A DNA stretch of 64,000 nt from Fodinicurvata fenggangensis DSM 21160 (GCF_000686045.1 NZ_JMLV01000012.1:1-64000); one strand, 5' to 3'. Shown: positions 46,294-57,564, numbered from the stretch's first letter. The notes: generated by a model from the sequence alone, not told the origin. Numbers and translations: made by a program.

Positions 46294-48603
46294 ATGGCAG
46301 ACAAGCAGACGAGACGCACAGCCACCCACTGGGGTGTCTACGACATCGAGACTCAAGCGGACAGGATCGCCTCGGTTCATCCCTGGCCCCTCGACCCGGA
46401 CCCTTCTCCCATTGGACAGTCCCTCGATGCCGTCGATGGACCGACCCGGGTGCGTCGGCCTGCTGTCCGGAAAGGCTGGCTGGAAGGCGGCCCCGGGCAG
46501 GGACGTCGCGGCGCCGAACCCTTTGTGGAGATCGACTGGGACACGGCGCTCGACCTTGTAGCCGGCGAGCTGGACCGGGTGCGCCGGGACCATGGCAACC
46601 AGGCCATCTATGCCGGCTCCTATGGCTGGGCCTCGGCAGGCCGCTTTCATCATGCGCAAAGCCAGATCCATCGCTTCATGTCTGCCCTTGGGGGCTACAG
46701 CCGTTCGGTCAACAGCTATTCCCTGGCTGCAGCGGAAGTGATCGTGCCGCATGTCGTCGGCCACCGCTACGGGGATGTACAGCTTGCCACTACCTCGCTG
46801 AACGTCGTGGCGGAGGAAACGGACCTGATGATCTGCTTCGGCGGCGTACCCTTGAAGAACGCACAGGTCCAGAATGGCGGCCAGGGACAGCACCGCACGC
46901 GCGGCCTTCTGGCACAGGCCCGGCGCAATGGCTGCCGTTTCGTCAACATCTCTCCCATCGCTCAAGACCTGGACCGTGAGCTCGAGGCACAGTGGCTGGC
47001 ACCGCGTCCCAACAGCGACACGGCCATCATGCTGGGACTTGCTCATACGCTGGTTACGGAAAACCTGCATGACCCGGCTTTCCTGGAACGCTATTGCGTC
47101 GGGGCAGCCCTGTTCCTGTCCTACTTGAAAGGTGAACAGGACGGACAGCCCAAGGATGCCGACTGGGCATCTGGAATCAGCGGGCTGGACGCGAACGATC
47201 TGCGCCAGCTTGCCCGCGAGATGGCGTCGTCGCGCACCATGCTGAACGTCAGCTGGAGCCTGCAACGGGCCGAGCATGGAGAGCAAACCTTCTGGATGGT
47301 GATTGTTCTGGCCGCCATTCTGGGCCAGATCGGCCTGCCCGGCGGCGGTTTTGCCCTGGGGTACGGAGCTGTAGGTTCCGTTGGCAACGGCGCCGCCCGG
47401 CACAAGCAGCCAACCCTGCCACCCCTGCCCAACCCCGTGGACAGTTTCATTCCTGTGGCCCGCATCGCGGACATGCTGGAAAGCCCGGGCAAGCCCTACA
47501 GCTATAACGGACAGACCCGACAGTATCCGGACATTCGCCTAATCTACTGGGCTGGCGGCAATCCCTTCCATCATCACCAGGATCTCAACCGCCTGGTAGA
47601 GGCCTGGCAGAAGCCCGAGACCGTTATCGTCAACGAACCCTTCTGGACCGCCACCGCACGCCACGCGGATATTGTACTGCCCGCGACCACGCCCCTTGAG
47701 CGAAACGACATGAGCGGATCCTCGGCCGACGACTTCCTGGTGCTCATGGAACAGGTCCTGAGCCCACGCGATTCAGCGCGCAACGATTACGACATCTTCT
47801 GTGGCCTTGCGATGCGGCTGCGTTGCCTGGACAGCTTCAGCGAAGGCCGCAACGAAGCCGCATGGCTGGAGCAGATCTACGAGACCTTTCGCAAGCAATC
47901 CAACCAGATACCCGACTATGAGGCCCTGCGCGAGCGGGGCCACCTGCAGTTCGGTGGCGAACAGGCCGGCCGTGTGCGCCGTATCCTGTTCGAGGATTTC
48001 CGCAGGGATCCCGATACCAATCCCCTGCCCACACCCTCGGGCCGCATCGAGATCTGGTCGCAGCGCATAGAAAGCTTTCAGCTGGATGATTGCCCGCCGC
48101 ATCCCGCATGGATGCCTGGAGAGGAGTGGCTGGGTGCACCGCGCGCCGATCGCTTCCCGCTGCACCTGCTGACCCACCAGCCGGGAACACGCCTTCACAG
48201 CCAGCTGGATGCGGGAGCGCACAGCCGCACGCACAAGGTACAAGGCCGCGAAGCCGTGCTGATAAACCCGCAGGATGCCAACACCCGCGGAATTGCCGAT
48301 GGCGACCTGGTCAGGCTGTTCAACGATCGCGGCGCCTGTCTGGCGGGCGCCAGGCTCACAGCGGACATTCGCCCCGGTGTCATCTGCCTGCCGACAGGGG
48401 CCTGGTATGACCCCCAGCAGCCGGGCGAAGCCGGCAGCCTGGACAAGCATGGAAATCCCAATGTCCTCACACGGGATTGCGGAACCTCTGGCCTGGCCCA
48501 GGGCAGCAGCGCCCAGAGTTGCCTTGTGGAAATGGAAAGGTTCGAGGGCGAAGCCCCACCTGTGACGGCCTTTTCGCCCCCATCCCTGTCACCGGCCTCC
48601 TGA
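46294..48603 (+). CDS. bisC: molybdopterin S/N-oxide reductase (BisC-like, cytosolic)
   Basis: A 769-residue molybdoenzyme from ATG 46294 (MADKQTRRTATHWGVYDIE), preceded by GAAGG; an upstream extension to 46174 is unlikely. It belongs to the DMSO reductase family: the Mo-ligand Ser is in SYGWASAGRFHHAQ, with further cofactor contacts in VNISPIAQDLDRE and YWAGGNPFHHHQDLNRL. It has no Tat signal and no N-terminal Fe-S cluster motif. These features fit the biotin/methionine sulfoxide reductase branch rather than periplasmic TorA/DorA. Confidence 0.88.
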   Translation: MADKQTRRTATHWGVYDIETQADRIASVHPWPLDPDPSPIGQSLDAVDGPTRVRRPAVRKGWLEGGPGQGRRGAEPFVEIDWDTALDLVAGELDRVRRDHGNQAIYAGSYGWASAGRFHHAQSQIHRFMSALGGYSRSVNSYSLAAAEVIVPHVVGHRYGDVQLATTSLNVVAEETDLMICFGGVPLKNAQVQNGGQGQHRTRGLLAQARRNGCRFVNISPIAQDLDRELEAQWLAPRPNSDTAIMLGLAHTLVTENLHDPAFLERYCVGAALFLSYLKGEQDGQPKDADWASGISGLDANDLRQLAREMASSRTMLNVSWSLQRAEHGEQTFWMVIVLAAILGQIGLPGGGFALGYGAVGSVGNGAARHKQPTLPPLPNPVDSFIPVARIADMLESPGKPYSYNGQTRQYPDIRLIYWAGGNPFHHHQDLNRLVEAWQKPETVIVNEPFWTATARHADIVLPATTPLERNDMSGSSADDFLVLMEQVLSPRDSARNDYDIFCGLAMRLRCLDSFSEGRNEAAWLEQIYETFRKQSNQIPDYEALRERGHLQFGGEQAGRVRRILFEDFRRDPDTNPLPTPSGRIEIWSQRIESFQLDDCPPHPAWMPGEEWLGAPRADRFPLHLLTHQPGTRLHSQLDAGAHSRTHKVQGREAVLINPQDANTRGIADGDLVRLFNDRGACLAGARLTADIRPGVICLPTGAWYDPQQPGEAGSLDKHGNPNVLTRDCGTSGLAQGSSAQSCLVEMERFEGEAPPVTAFSPPSLSPAS

Positions 48604-48620
48604 GAAACAGGGCAGCTCGG

Positions 48621-49781
48621 TCAGACGACCTCGCCCTGCAGGCCACGGCGCGGGATGCTGATATCTCGGTGTACGCGTACGCAGAGGATCAGGCCGAAGG
48701 ACGTCATCGCGGTCAACATCGCCGTCCCGCCATAGGACACCAGGGGCAACGGGATGCCAACCACCGGCAGCAGGCCCATCACCATCGCGATATTGATGAA
48801 GACATAGAAGAACAGATTGACGGTCAGCCCCAGGGCCAGCAGGCGCCCGAAGTGGTTGCTGCTGGTCAGGGCCACGGCAAAACCATAGATGAAGACCAGG
48901 AGATAGAGGCCGATCAGGCCCAATGCCCCCACCATGCCGAATTCCTCGGCCAGCATGGTGAAGATGAAGTCGGTCTGCTTCTCCGGCAGGAAGTTCAGAT
49001 GACTTTGCGTGCCTTCCAGGAAGCCGCGCCCGAAAACGCCACCCGAGCCCAGCGCAATCTTCGACTGCGTGATGTGATAGCCGGCCCCCAAAGGATCGCT
49101 TGAGGGATCCAGGAAAGTCAGCACCCGGTTCTTCTGGTACTGGTGCAGGAAATTCCAGGCCACGGGAAGCGCTGCTCCTGCACCTGCTGCAACCAGCAGG
49201 AACTTCCACAAGCGCACCCCCGCCAGCAGGAAAAGCGCCCCGCCCGCCAGGACAAGCATGGCCGCCGTGCCCAAATCCGGCTGTTTCAGGACAAGGCCGG
49301 CCGGTGCCAGCACCAGGAACAGTGGAAACAGCAGATAGAGCGGACGGCGCACATCCTCCAGGGAGAGGCTGTGGAAATAGCGGGCCAGCGCCAGGACCAG
49401 CGTCACCTTCATGACCTCGGAAGGCTGCAACTGGATCACACCCAGGTCGATCCAGCGCTGGGCCCCCATGCCAACGGTGCCCTTGAATTCAACGCCCACC
49501 AGAAGAATCAGCGTAATGAAATAGGCCGGATAGGCGAACCTGAACCAGATGCGGATGTCTGTGAGGGCGATGCCGATCAAGAGGACCAGCAAGACAGCGA
49601 AACGGATGAGATGGCGTTCGGCCCAAGGATCCATGTTGGCGTTGGCCGCCGAATAGAGCATCCCCGCGCCAACCCCGGCCAGCGCACAGATCAGCAGAAC
49701 TATGGCCCAGTTGACCTGGAGCAGTTTCTGCAGCAGCGACATGGAGGGGGCGCGGCGGAAGCTGAGATTGTATCCGGCCAT
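48621..49781 (-). CDS. rodA: rod-shape-determining peptidoglycan polymerase RodA
   Basis: A 386-residue SEDS-family polytopic membrane protein. The key SEDS signatures are GAQRWIDLGVIQLQPSEVMK, FLPEKQTDFIFTMLAEE and PLVSYGGTAMLT. It is a glycosyltransferase that polymerises lipid II for cylindrical elongation together with PBP2, encoded four bases upstream. It is the last gene of the mreB operon and converges with bisC. Confidence 0.95.
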   Translation of the reverse strand: MAGYNLSFRRAPSMSLLQKLLQVNWAIVLLICALAGVGAGMLYSAANANMDPWAERHLIRFAVLLVLLIGIALTDIRIWFRFAYPAYFITLILLVGVEFKGTVGMGAQRWIDLGVIQLQPSEVMKVTLVLALARYFHSLSLEDVRRPLYLLFPLFLVLAPAGLVLKQPDLGTAAMLVLAGGALFLLAGVRLWKFLLVAAGAGAALPVAWNFLHQYQKNRVLTFLDPSSDPLGAGYHITQSKIALGSGGVFGRGFLEGTQSHLNFLPEKQTDFIFTMLAEEFGMVGALGLIGLYLLVFIYGFAVALTSSNHFGRLLALGLTVNLFFYVFINIAMVMGLLPVVGIPLPLVSYGGTAMLTAMTSFGLILCVRVHRDISIPRRGLQGEVV

Positions 49782-49785
49782 GCCT

Positions 49786-51663
49786 CTACTCCTTCAGGCC
49801 GGCCAAGGGGGATGGCGGCATGGCATCCATCGGATCGCGCCTTTGCGTCTCGATCAGCAGGTCACGTGCAATGGGCGCCGCGACCGAGCCGCCACCGCCA
49901 CCGTGCTCGACCACCACGGAACAGACATAGCGTGGATTGTGAACCGGCGCATAGCCAACGAACAGCGCGTGGTCCCGCCGCCGCCAGGGCAGGTCCTCGT
50001 TGCGCACGATACCCGCCGCACGCTCGGAAGCCGTGATGCGACGCACCTGGGAGGTTCCGGTTTTCCCGCCCATTTCCCAGCCCGGCAGGTGGATACGAGC
50101 CGAGTAGGCCGTACCACGCTGCTCGTTACAGACAGCATCCATGGCATCCAGGATCGACTTCACCTGCAGGGGCATGAGCCCAAGGTCCGGCGATTCCTCC
50201 TTGACCTCCTCTGTGATGTTCTCGACGCCCACGATGCGGCGCGTGACATGTGGACGAATGGCCTTGCCGCCATTGACCAGGCGTGCCGTCATCACGGCCA
50301 ATTGCAGTGGCGTTGCCAGCATGTAGCCCTGGCCGATGGCCTGGATCAGGGTTTCGCCGCCTTGCCAGCGCTCTCCGATGTTGGCCAGCTTCCAGTCTTC
50401 CGTCGGCATCAAGCCTGTTCGCTCGCTCGGCAGATCGATGCCCACGGTCTGGCCAAACCCCATGCGCCGCGCCATGGAAGCAATGGCATCAATCCCCAGA
50501 CGCTTGGCAATGTCGTAGAAATAGACGTCACAGGACTGCTTGATTGCATCGCGCATATGCATACGGCCGTGACCGCCACGCCGCCAGCAATGGAAACGAT
50601 GGTTACCCAGATCCATGTAGCCGGGACAGTAAACCTCTTCCTGAGGCCCTATGTGATGCTCCATGGCCGCCAGACTCACCACCATCTTGAAGGTCGAGCC
50701 TGGTGCGTACTGGCCGGATATGGCCTTGTTGCTCAAGGGTGAGAGCGGGTCCTCGACCAGACTGCGCCAATCCGAGGAGGACAGCCCGCGCGTGAAGGCA
50801 GAAGGATCGTAACTGGGCACCGAAACCAGGGACAGAACATCCCCGGTGAAGGCGTCCATCACGATGGCACTGGCACTGCGCTCGCCGATCAGGCGCTGGT
50901 GCGCATAGTTCTGAAGTCCCATGTCCAGCGTCAACTCAACATCGTGACCGGGTTGCCCCTCCACGCGTGAAATCTGCTGCATGACACGGCCGACGGCATT
51001 GACTTCCACCTGGGTATTGCCGGCGCGGCCGCGCAGTTCTTCGTCATGGACCTTCTCGATGCCATTCTTGCCGATACGAAAACCGGGCAGTTCCAGCACG
51101 GGGTCCCCCGTCAGGTCCTGTTCACTGACGGCACCGACATAACCGACGATATGCGCCAGGGTCGGCCCGTAGGGATAGTGGCGGCTCTGGCCGGCCTCCA
51201 CAAAGACACCCGGCAGCTCCACCGAATTGACGGCAATCCGGCTGACCTGGTCCCAGGTCAGGTTGTCCTTGACCCGCACCGGAACAAAGGAGCGGCGCGC
51301 GGCAATGTCCCGCTTTACGCGGACACGGTCCTCGCTGTCCAGATGAATAATGTGGGTCAGCGCATCCAGGGTCTGGTCCACGTCCTGCGCCTGCTCGGCA
51401 ACCAGGTGGACCTGGTAGTTCTGCCTGTTCACGGCAAGCGCTATCCCGTTGCGGTCAATGATCCGTCCGCGCCGCGGCGCACTCAGCCGCATGGAAATGC
51501 GATTGTCCTCGGCCAGCAGGCGGTAGCGCTCGGCATCGACCACCTGCAGGTAATAGAGGCGTGCGCCCAGAACAGACAGCAGACCAACCTTCGCGCTACC
51601 CAACAGCAGGGCACGGCGCGTGAAGGACTTCTGCCGGTTCTGTTCCTCGGTGCGGGCTCTGCT
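49786..51663 (-). CDS. mrdA: penicillin-binding protein 2 (elongasome transpeptidase)
   Basis: A 625-residue class B PBP from ATG 51663 (MSRARTEEQNRQKSF); a GTG at 51714 adds 17 residues without support. It has a single N-terminal transmembrane segment, a dimerisation/pedestal region, and a transpeptidase domain with SxxK (YAPGSTFKMV), SxN (KQSCDVYFYD region) and KTGT (GGKTGTSQVRR). It crosslinks peptidoglycan made by RodA. Confidence 0.94.
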   Translation of the reverse strand, partial: SRARTEEQNRQKSFTRRALLLGSAKVGLLSVLGARLYYLQVVDAERYRLLAEDNRISMRLSAPRRGRIIDRNGIALAVNRQNYQVHLVAEQAQDVDQTLDALTHIIHLDSEDRVRVKRDIAARRSFVPVRVKDNLTWDQVSRIAVNSVELPGVFVEAGQSRHYPYGPTLAHIVGYVGAVSEQDLTGDPVLELPGFRIGKNGIEKVHDEELRGRAGNTQVEVNAVGRVMQQISRVEGQPGHDVELTLDMGLQNYAHQRLIGERSASAIVMDAFTGDVLSLVSVPSYDPSAFTRGLSSSDWRSLVEDPLSPLSNKAISGQYAPGSTFKMVVSLAAMEHHIGPQEEVYCPGYMDLGNHRFHCWRRGGHGRMHMRDAIKQSCDVYFYDIAKRLGIDAIASMARRMGFGQTVGIDLPSERTGLMPTEDWKLANIGERWQGGETLIQAIGQGYMLATPLQLAVMTARLVNGGKAIRPHVTRRIVGVENITEEVKEESPDLGLMPLQVKSILDAMDAVCNEQRGTAYSARIHLPGWEMGGKTGTSQVRRITASERAAGIVRNEDLPWRRRDHALFVGYAPVHNPRYVCSVVVEHGGGGGSVAAPIARDLLIETQRRDPMDAMPPSPLAGLKE

Positions 51664-51714
51664 CATCGACTGACGCCTGTCATGTCTGTCTCGATCTTGT
51701 AAAGCAACATGCAC

Positions 51715-52227
51715 TCAATTCAAGAACAGCTGCTGTGCCCGTGCCAGCAACCAGGCCAGGCAAGGGTAGGAAGCCACGGTCAGGGCGTACTGCAGCATCA
51801 CGGGATCCCCTGATGGTACCATTGGCATCAACAGGGCGGCCAGTCCCCATCCCAGTGTATAGGCAATCGCGGAAAACAGCGCGAAGATCACCCAAAGCAT
51901 GGGAAAGGTGGAATTGGTGAAGATCCGCCTCTGTCCCATGACGGCCAGATGCACGACCAGCAACATCATGATCCCGGTGCCCAGCGGCACCCCGGTCAGG
52001 AGGTCCTGGACCAGTCCAATCAGGAAGGTGGCCCAGAGCGGCAGCAGGTCCGGCCGGAACACGGCCCAGTAATAGACCGCCGGCATCGCCAGTGACGGCA
52101 CCACAGGCGCATAATCCGGCGTGTTGAATGGCAAGAGGCTGAGCAGCACCAGCATCAGCGTCAACACGAAGGGAATGATCGCCCGAGCCGCAGTGTCCAG
52201 GCGATACCAGAGACCCGTCTGCTTCAT
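51715..52227 (-). CDS. mreD: rod-shape-determining protein MreD
   Basis: A 170-residue membrane protein with about five hydrophobic helices. The family pattern is loose, with the recognisable LPLWATFLIGLVQDLLTGVPLG-type core split across helices 2-3. MreD is an inner-membrane partner of MreC and RodA. It sits four bases after mreC and directly before mrdA. Confidence 0.9.
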   Translation of the reverse strand: MKQTGLWYRLDTAARAIIPFVLTLMLVLLSLLPFNTPDYAPVVPSLAMPAVYYWAVFRPDLLPLWATFLIGLVQDLLTGVPLGTGIMMLLVVHLAVMGQRRIFTNSTFPMLWVIFALFSAIAYTLGWGLAALLMPMVPSGDPVMLQYALTVASYPCLAWLLARAQQLFLN

Positions 52228-52231
52228 GGCA

Positions 52232-53113
52232 TCAGTTGACGGCCGTCTGGTCCTGCCCTTCGACCAGCGGCGCGATCAGTCCAGGCAGTTCGTAATCCAC
52301 CAGGCGCAGGAATTCGGGGTCGCGCCAGTCGGCGTAAAGGCGCACGCGGGCGCCGGTATCGTCCACCTGCGAGATCACGCCAACGGGAAGGCCGGAGGGG
52401 AAAACGCCGCCGTCACCGGAGGTCATGATGGCTTCGCCGACCCGCACCTCTTCATCGGGTGCCAGGTAGCGCAGCGAAGGTTCGGGAGAATTGTCTCCGG
52501 CCAGGACGGCCTTCTTGCGGTTCGAGCCGACAGCCACGGGAATGCGGCTGTTCAGATCGGTCAGCAACAGGATACGCGCCGACTCCTCGGCCACCTCGAC
52601 CACACTGCCCACCAGACCCTGGCCCGCCAGGGCGGCCTGTCCGCGGCTCACTCCGGCGGTCTCTCCCGCCGCAATCAGGACAGAGCGCACAAAGGCCCCG
52701 CCGCTGTCACCGACCACACGCGCCGTGACAAAGCGCATGCCGGGTTCGGGCACAAGGTTGAGAAGATTGCGCAGGGCCGCATTCTCGGCTTCCAGCTGCT
52801 GGGCACGATGATGCCAGGCCATCAGACGCTCGTTCTCGGCCCGCAGGTCGGCATTGATCTGGCGCAATTCCGCGATCTCGCGGACATTGGTAATGAGTTG
52901 TTCGACTGTGTTGACCGGCTTGGCCAGGGTCTCCAGCACGGGGGTGGTTATGTCCACCACCTGGGTCCTCAGCGTCTCGACGAGCCGGTTGTCCGTACTG
53001 CCCATGACCATCAGGGCGAAGGTCATGCCTATGATCAGGAGGAAACTGAAACGCTGCGCCCAAGCCTTGAGAGGCGTGGCGATGCGAGTCATTGTTCCGG
53101 TCCTGTGCTTCAA
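52232..53113 (-). CDS. mreC: rod-shape-determining protein MreC
   Basis: A 293-residue bitopic membrane protein: an N-terminal transmembrane helix (about 20-40), a coiled coil (about 65-105, EIAELRQINADLRAENERL) and the C-terminal double beta-barrel region (GLVGSVVEVAEESARILLLTD, ARVRLYADW). It scaffolds the elongasome in the periplasm and activates PBP2. The start could be ATG 53113 or 53092. Confidence 0.93.
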   Translation of the reverse strand: MKHRTGTMTRIATPLKAWAQRFSFLLIIGMTFALMVMGSTDNRLVETLRTQVVDITTPVLETLAKPVNTVEQLITNVREIAELRQINADLRAENERLMAWHHRAQQLEAENAALRNLLNLVPEPGMRFVTARVVGDSGGAFVRSVLIAAGETAGVSRGQAALAGQGLVGSVVEVAEESARILLLTDLNSRIPVAVGSNRKKAVLAGDNSPEPSLRYLAPDEEVRVGEAIMTSGDGGVFPSGLPVGVISQVDDTGARVRLYADWRDPEFLRLVDYELPGLIAPLVEGQDQTAVN

Positions 53114-53251
53114 GACCCTCCTCCTGTGGATGGCACATCCATCCTTACGGATCTATCCGTATCTCGGAATCGTAAGAGATTACAAAACAAATTGAAAGGC
53201 ATATCTGAGTGTCGGCGCCGAGCGGCCTGGAACTCCGAACGACGAGGACTG

Positions 53252-54406
<1,155 letters not shown>

Positions 54407-54454
54407 TCAAGGAAAGCTTTTCTGGGCGGCAAAAGCAAGAGGTCGGGTGCACTG

Positions 54455-54484
54455 CAAAAAAAGCGGCCTCCCGAAGGAGGCCGC
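54455..54484 (-). terminator. intrinsic terminator of leuA
   Basis: A 9-bp GC-rich stem (GCGGCCTCC / GGAGGCCGC) with a CGAA loop, followed on the minus strand by seven T, 33 bases beyond the leuA stop. Confidence 0.85.
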
Positions 54485-54516
54485 CTTGTGTCTCACAGTT
54501 GTCACCGCCTGTTGGC

Positions 54517-56082
54517 TCAGGCCGTCATGGCCGTGGGCTCCGTCTTCTCGCGCTTCACCATCATCTTGTTCAGCGCATTGATGTAGGCACGGGCCGAAGC
54601 CACCAGAGTGTCGTAATCCGCGCCTTGGCCATTGACGGTCTTGCCGTTCTCCTCCAAGCGTACGGTCACCTCGGCCTGGGCGTCGGTGCCGCCTGTCACG
54701 GCATGGACCTGATAGAGCTGCAACTGCGCCTCGTGCGGAATCAATTCACGGATGGCGGCGAAGGTTGCATCGACCGGACCATTGCCCTCGGCCTTGGCTT
54801 TCTGCTTTTCACCGCCGATCTCGACTTCCAGCTCTGCCGTCTGCGGGCCTTCGGTCCCGCACTGGATACCCAGCGAGACGAAACGGATGTGATCGTTGTG
54901 GCGCACCACGGCATCGTCAACGAGGGCGATGATGTCCTCGTCGAAGATCTCTTTCTTGTGGTCGGCCAGGTCCTTGAAGCGCACGAAGGCGTCCTTCAAC
55001 TGGTTTTCCTCCAGTTCGATGCCCAGTTCGGCCAGCTTCGACTTGAAGGCATGCTTGCCGGAATGCTTGCCCATCACCAGCGTGGAGCGGTTCAGACCCA
55101 CGGACTCCGGTGTCATGATCTCATAGGTCTGGGCATTCTTCAGCATGCCGTCCTGATGGATGCCGGATTCGTGCGCGAAGGCGTTGGCACCGACGATGGC
55201 CTTGTTGGGCTGGACCGAGAAGCCGGTGATCGTGGAAACCAGGCGCGAGGCCTTCGTGATCTTGGTGGTGTCGATACCGGTTGAATAGGGCATCACGTCG
55301 TTGCGGGTACGCAGCGCCATGACGACCTCTTCCATGGCGCAGTTGCCCGCGCGTTCACCAATGCCGTTGACGGTGCATTCGATCTGCCGTGCACCGGCCT
55401 GCACGGCCGCCAGCGAGTTGGAGACGGCCAGTCCCAGGTCATTGTGACAGTGCACCGACAGCACGGCCTGATCGATGTTGGGCACGCGGTTCATCAACAT
55501 GCGGATCATTTCCGCGAATTCCTCCGGCACGGTATAACCGACCGTGTCGGGGATGTTGATGGTGCGCGCCCCGGCCTTGATGGCGCCTTCCACACAGCGC
55601 GCCAGGAAGTCGTGTTCGGTGCGCGTTCCGTCTTCGGGCGACCACTCCACATTGTCGCAAAGATTGCGCGCATAGCCGACGCTCTCGACGACGGCATCGT
55701 AGACGTCCTCCGGCTCCATCTGCAGCTTGTACTTCATGTGCAGCGGGCTGGTGGACAGGAAGGTATGGATGCGCGGGCTGGCCGCCGGCTTCAGTGCCTC
55801 CCAGGCCCGGTCGATGTCCTTGGGCGTGGCGCGGGCCAGGCCGGCAATCGTGGAATTGCGCACCTGCTTGGAAATGGCATTCACCGCCTCGAAGTCTCCG
55901 ATGGAGGCGATGGGGAAGCCGGCCTCGATCACATCGACGCCCATCTCTTCCAGTGCGCTGGCCACCGCCAGCTTTTCCTCCAGGTTCATGGAGCAGCCGG
56001 GCGACTGCTCGCCATCACGCAAGGTGGTGTCGAAGATGATAACGCGGTTGGTGTCTTTTTCGTTGATCTGTACGGAACTCAT
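54517..56082 (-). CDS. leuA: 2-isopropylmalate synthase LeuA
   Basis: A 521-residue enzyme from ATG 56082, preceded by GAAGGG; an earlier in-frame start at 56121 is less likely. The catalytic TIM barrel (about 10-280) has DTTLRDGEQSPGC and the metal-binding HCHNDLG; the C-terminal LeuA regulatory domain (about 380-510) binds leucine for feedback inhibition. It condenses acetyl-CoA with 2-oxoisovalerate, the first step of leucine synthesis. A leucine-rich leader peptide is encoded upstream. Confidence 0.95.
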   Translation of the reverse strand: MSSVQINEKDTNRVIIFDTTLRDGEQSPGCSMNLEEKLAVASALEEMGVDVIEAGFPIASIGDFEAVNAISKQVRNSTIAGLARATPKDIDRAWEALKPAASPRIHTFLSTSPLHMKYKLQMEPEDVYDAVVESVGYARNLCDNVEWSPEDGTRTEHDFLARCVEGAIKAGARTINIPDTVGYTVPEEFAEMIRMLMNRVPNIDQAVLSVHCHNDLGLAVSNSLAAVQAGARQIECTVNGIGERAGNCAMEEVVMALRTRNDVMPYSTGIDTTKITKASRLVSTITGFSVQPNKAIVGANAFAHESGIHQDGMLKNAQTYEIMTPESVGLNRSTLVMGKHSGKHAFKSKLAELGIELEENQLKDAFVRFKDLADHKKEIFDEDIIALVDDAVVRHNDHIRFVSLGIQCGTEGPQTAELEVEIGGEKQKAKAEGNGPVDATFAAIRELIPHEAQLQLYQVHAVTGGTDAQAEVTVRLEENGKTVNGQGADYDTLVASARAYINALNKMMVKREKTEPTAMTA

Positions 56083-56160
56083 GGATGATAACCCTTCTTC
56101 CTTGTTCCAGGCCGGCGTCAATTGCGCTCGAGGCCACGGAAATTTCGTTTGTCAGACTGT

Positions 56161-56201
56161 CCCCTGCCCGCTTGCCGCACCGCGGCTGTGGCGTTCAGGG
56201 G
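56161..56201 (-). promoter_or_regulatory. attenuator-like structure of leuA
   Basis: An outer stem CCCCTG / CAGGGG (56196-56201 with 56161-56166) encloses an inner GCCGC / GCGGC hairpin (56174-56186). The leader-peptide stop codon lies in the outer stem, so a ribosome stalled at or released from the leucine codons would change the fold. No clear T-tract follows, so control may act on translation or Rho access. Confidence 0.5.
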
Positions 56202-56329
56202 CTGATAAGGAGAAGGAGGAGAGCGCCGCCGGACAGGCGGAGATCGGTCAGATCGGTTGCGCGCGCAGCCGCGATATCCGCGGATGCGGACTTCGGCAGT
56301 TCATTCTCTGTGCGCAGCTCTTCGGACAT
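56195..56329 (-). CDS. leuL: leucine leader peptide of leuA
   Basis: A 44-residue open frame from ATG 56329 ending GGALLLLLISP and stop, with the codons CTC CTC CTT CTC CTT ATC just before the end. Five leucines and an isoleucine in a row at the end of a short frame upstream of leuA are the hallmark of a ribosome-mediated attenuation leader. It is longer than the enteric LeuL (28 residues). The leader stop is 112 bases upstream of the leuA start. Confidence 0.8.
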   Translation of the reverse strand: MSEELRTENELPKSASADIAAARATDLTDLRLSGGALLLLLISP

Positions 56330-56362
56330 TATCCAGTCTCTAACCCAAGGCTCTGGTTTATA

Positions 56363-56391
56363 TAAATAACGCTGATTTACCTTCGCGACAA
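56363..56391 (-). promoter_or_regulatory. candidate promoter of leuL-leuA
   Basis: On the minus strand TTGTCG (56391-56386), a 17-base spacer and TATTTA (56368-56363), about 35 bases before the leader-peptide start. Confidence 0.5.
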
Positions 56392-56476
56392 CAGGGAATC
56401 TGGTCACGCGGCTGGAGCCTGCCAAGATGACAGGATAGATTCCAGGCCATGTCAACATCCATAGCAGGGAGCCCTC

Positions 56477-57517
56477 ATGAGAGCCGTCCTTTTCGAAGAC
56501 TTCGCAAAACCACCCCAGGTGCAGAACCTGCCTGACCCGACGCCTGCCCCTGATGGCGTCGTCATCAAGGTCCAGGCCACCGGTCTCTGCCGCAGCGACT
56601 GGCACGGCTGGATGGGCCATGACCCGGATGTGACTCTGCCCCATGTGCCGGGACACGAACTGGCCGGCACCGTGGCCGCCGTGGGGTCGCGCGTCACCCG
56701 TTGGCAGGGCGGAGAACGCGTGACCCTGCCCTTTGTGGGCGGTTGCGGCAGTTGCCCCGAATGTCACTCCGGGAACCATCAGGTCTGCGAGCAGCAGTTC
56801 CAGCCCGGCTTCAATGCCTGGGGCTCCTTCGCCGAATATGTGGCCATCGACTATGCCGACACCAACCTGATCCCCCTGCCCGAGGAGATGAGCTTCGAGG
56901 TGGCCGCCAGCCTGGGGTGTCGCTTCGCCACGGCCTTCCGCGCCATTGTCGACCAGGGCCGGGCCCAGCCCGGCGAATGGATCGCCGTCCATGCCTGCGG
57001 GGGCGTCGGCCAGTCCGCCATCATGATCGCCTCGGCCCTGGGCGCCAGCGTCTTGGCCGTGGATGTCAGCGAAGACAAGCTGCGCCGTGCCGAAGAGCTG
57101 GGCGCCGTCGCCTCGATCAATGCCGCTCACAGCCCGGACGTGGCGGAGGACATTCGGGAGGTGACGAAAGGCGGCGCTCACCTGTCCCTCGACGCTCTTG
57201 GCCATCCGGCAACGCTGTTCAACTCGGTTTCCTGCCTGCGCCGGCGCGGTCGGCATGTGCAGGTGGGCCTGACTCTTGGCGACCAGAAGCACCCGCCGGT
57301 GCCAATGGATCGCATTGTTGCACATGAGCTGGAACTTCTGGGCAGCCACGGCATGCAGGCTTTCCGCTACGACAGCATGTTTGAAATGATCCGCCGCGGT
57401 CGCCTTGCGCCGGAAAAACTGCTCGAGCGACGGATCAGCCTGGACGAAGCGCCGTCCGCCCTTATGGCGATGGATGATTTCGGCGGGCGCGGCATCACGG
57501 TCATCACGCAGTTCTGA
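56477..57517 (+). CDS. zinc-dependent alcohol dehydrogenase (MDR family)
   Basis: A 346-residue medium-chain dehydrogenase. Catalytic zinc ligands are Cys38 (GLCRSDWH) and His60-Glu61 (VPGHE); structural zinc ligands are Cys90, 93, 96 and 104 ([17 protein letters not shown]). The NAD(P)-binding site reads [18 protein letters not shown]. The substrate cannot be deduced. It is divergent from the leuA leader. Confidence 0.88.
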   Translation: MRAVLFEDFAKPPQVQNLPDPTPAPDGVVIKVQATGLCRSDWHGWMGHDPDVTLPHVPGHELAGTVAAVGSRVTRWQGGERVTLPFVGGCGSCPECHSGNHQVCEQQFQPGFNAWGSFAEYVAIDYADTNLIPLPEEMSFEVAASLGCRFATAFRAIVDQGRAQPGEWIAVHACGGVGQSAIMIASALGASVLAVDVSEDKLRRAEELGAVASINAAHSPDVAEDIREVTKGGAHLSLDALGHPATLFNSVSCLRRRGRHVQVGLTLGDQKHPPVPMDRIVAHELELLGSHGMQAFRYDSMFEMIRRGRLAPEKLLERRISLDEAPSALMAMDDFGGRGITVITQF

Positions 57518-57564
57518 GCGCACTTCTTCCCTCTGCCACATTCCCGTGACAGGCTGACTGGACC

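Noticed and set aside
56195-57541. 448-codon open frame on minus, opposite the alcohol dehydrogenase
   Set aside because: Only its last 44 codons (the leucine leader peptide) are credible; the rest is antisense to the dehydrogenase.
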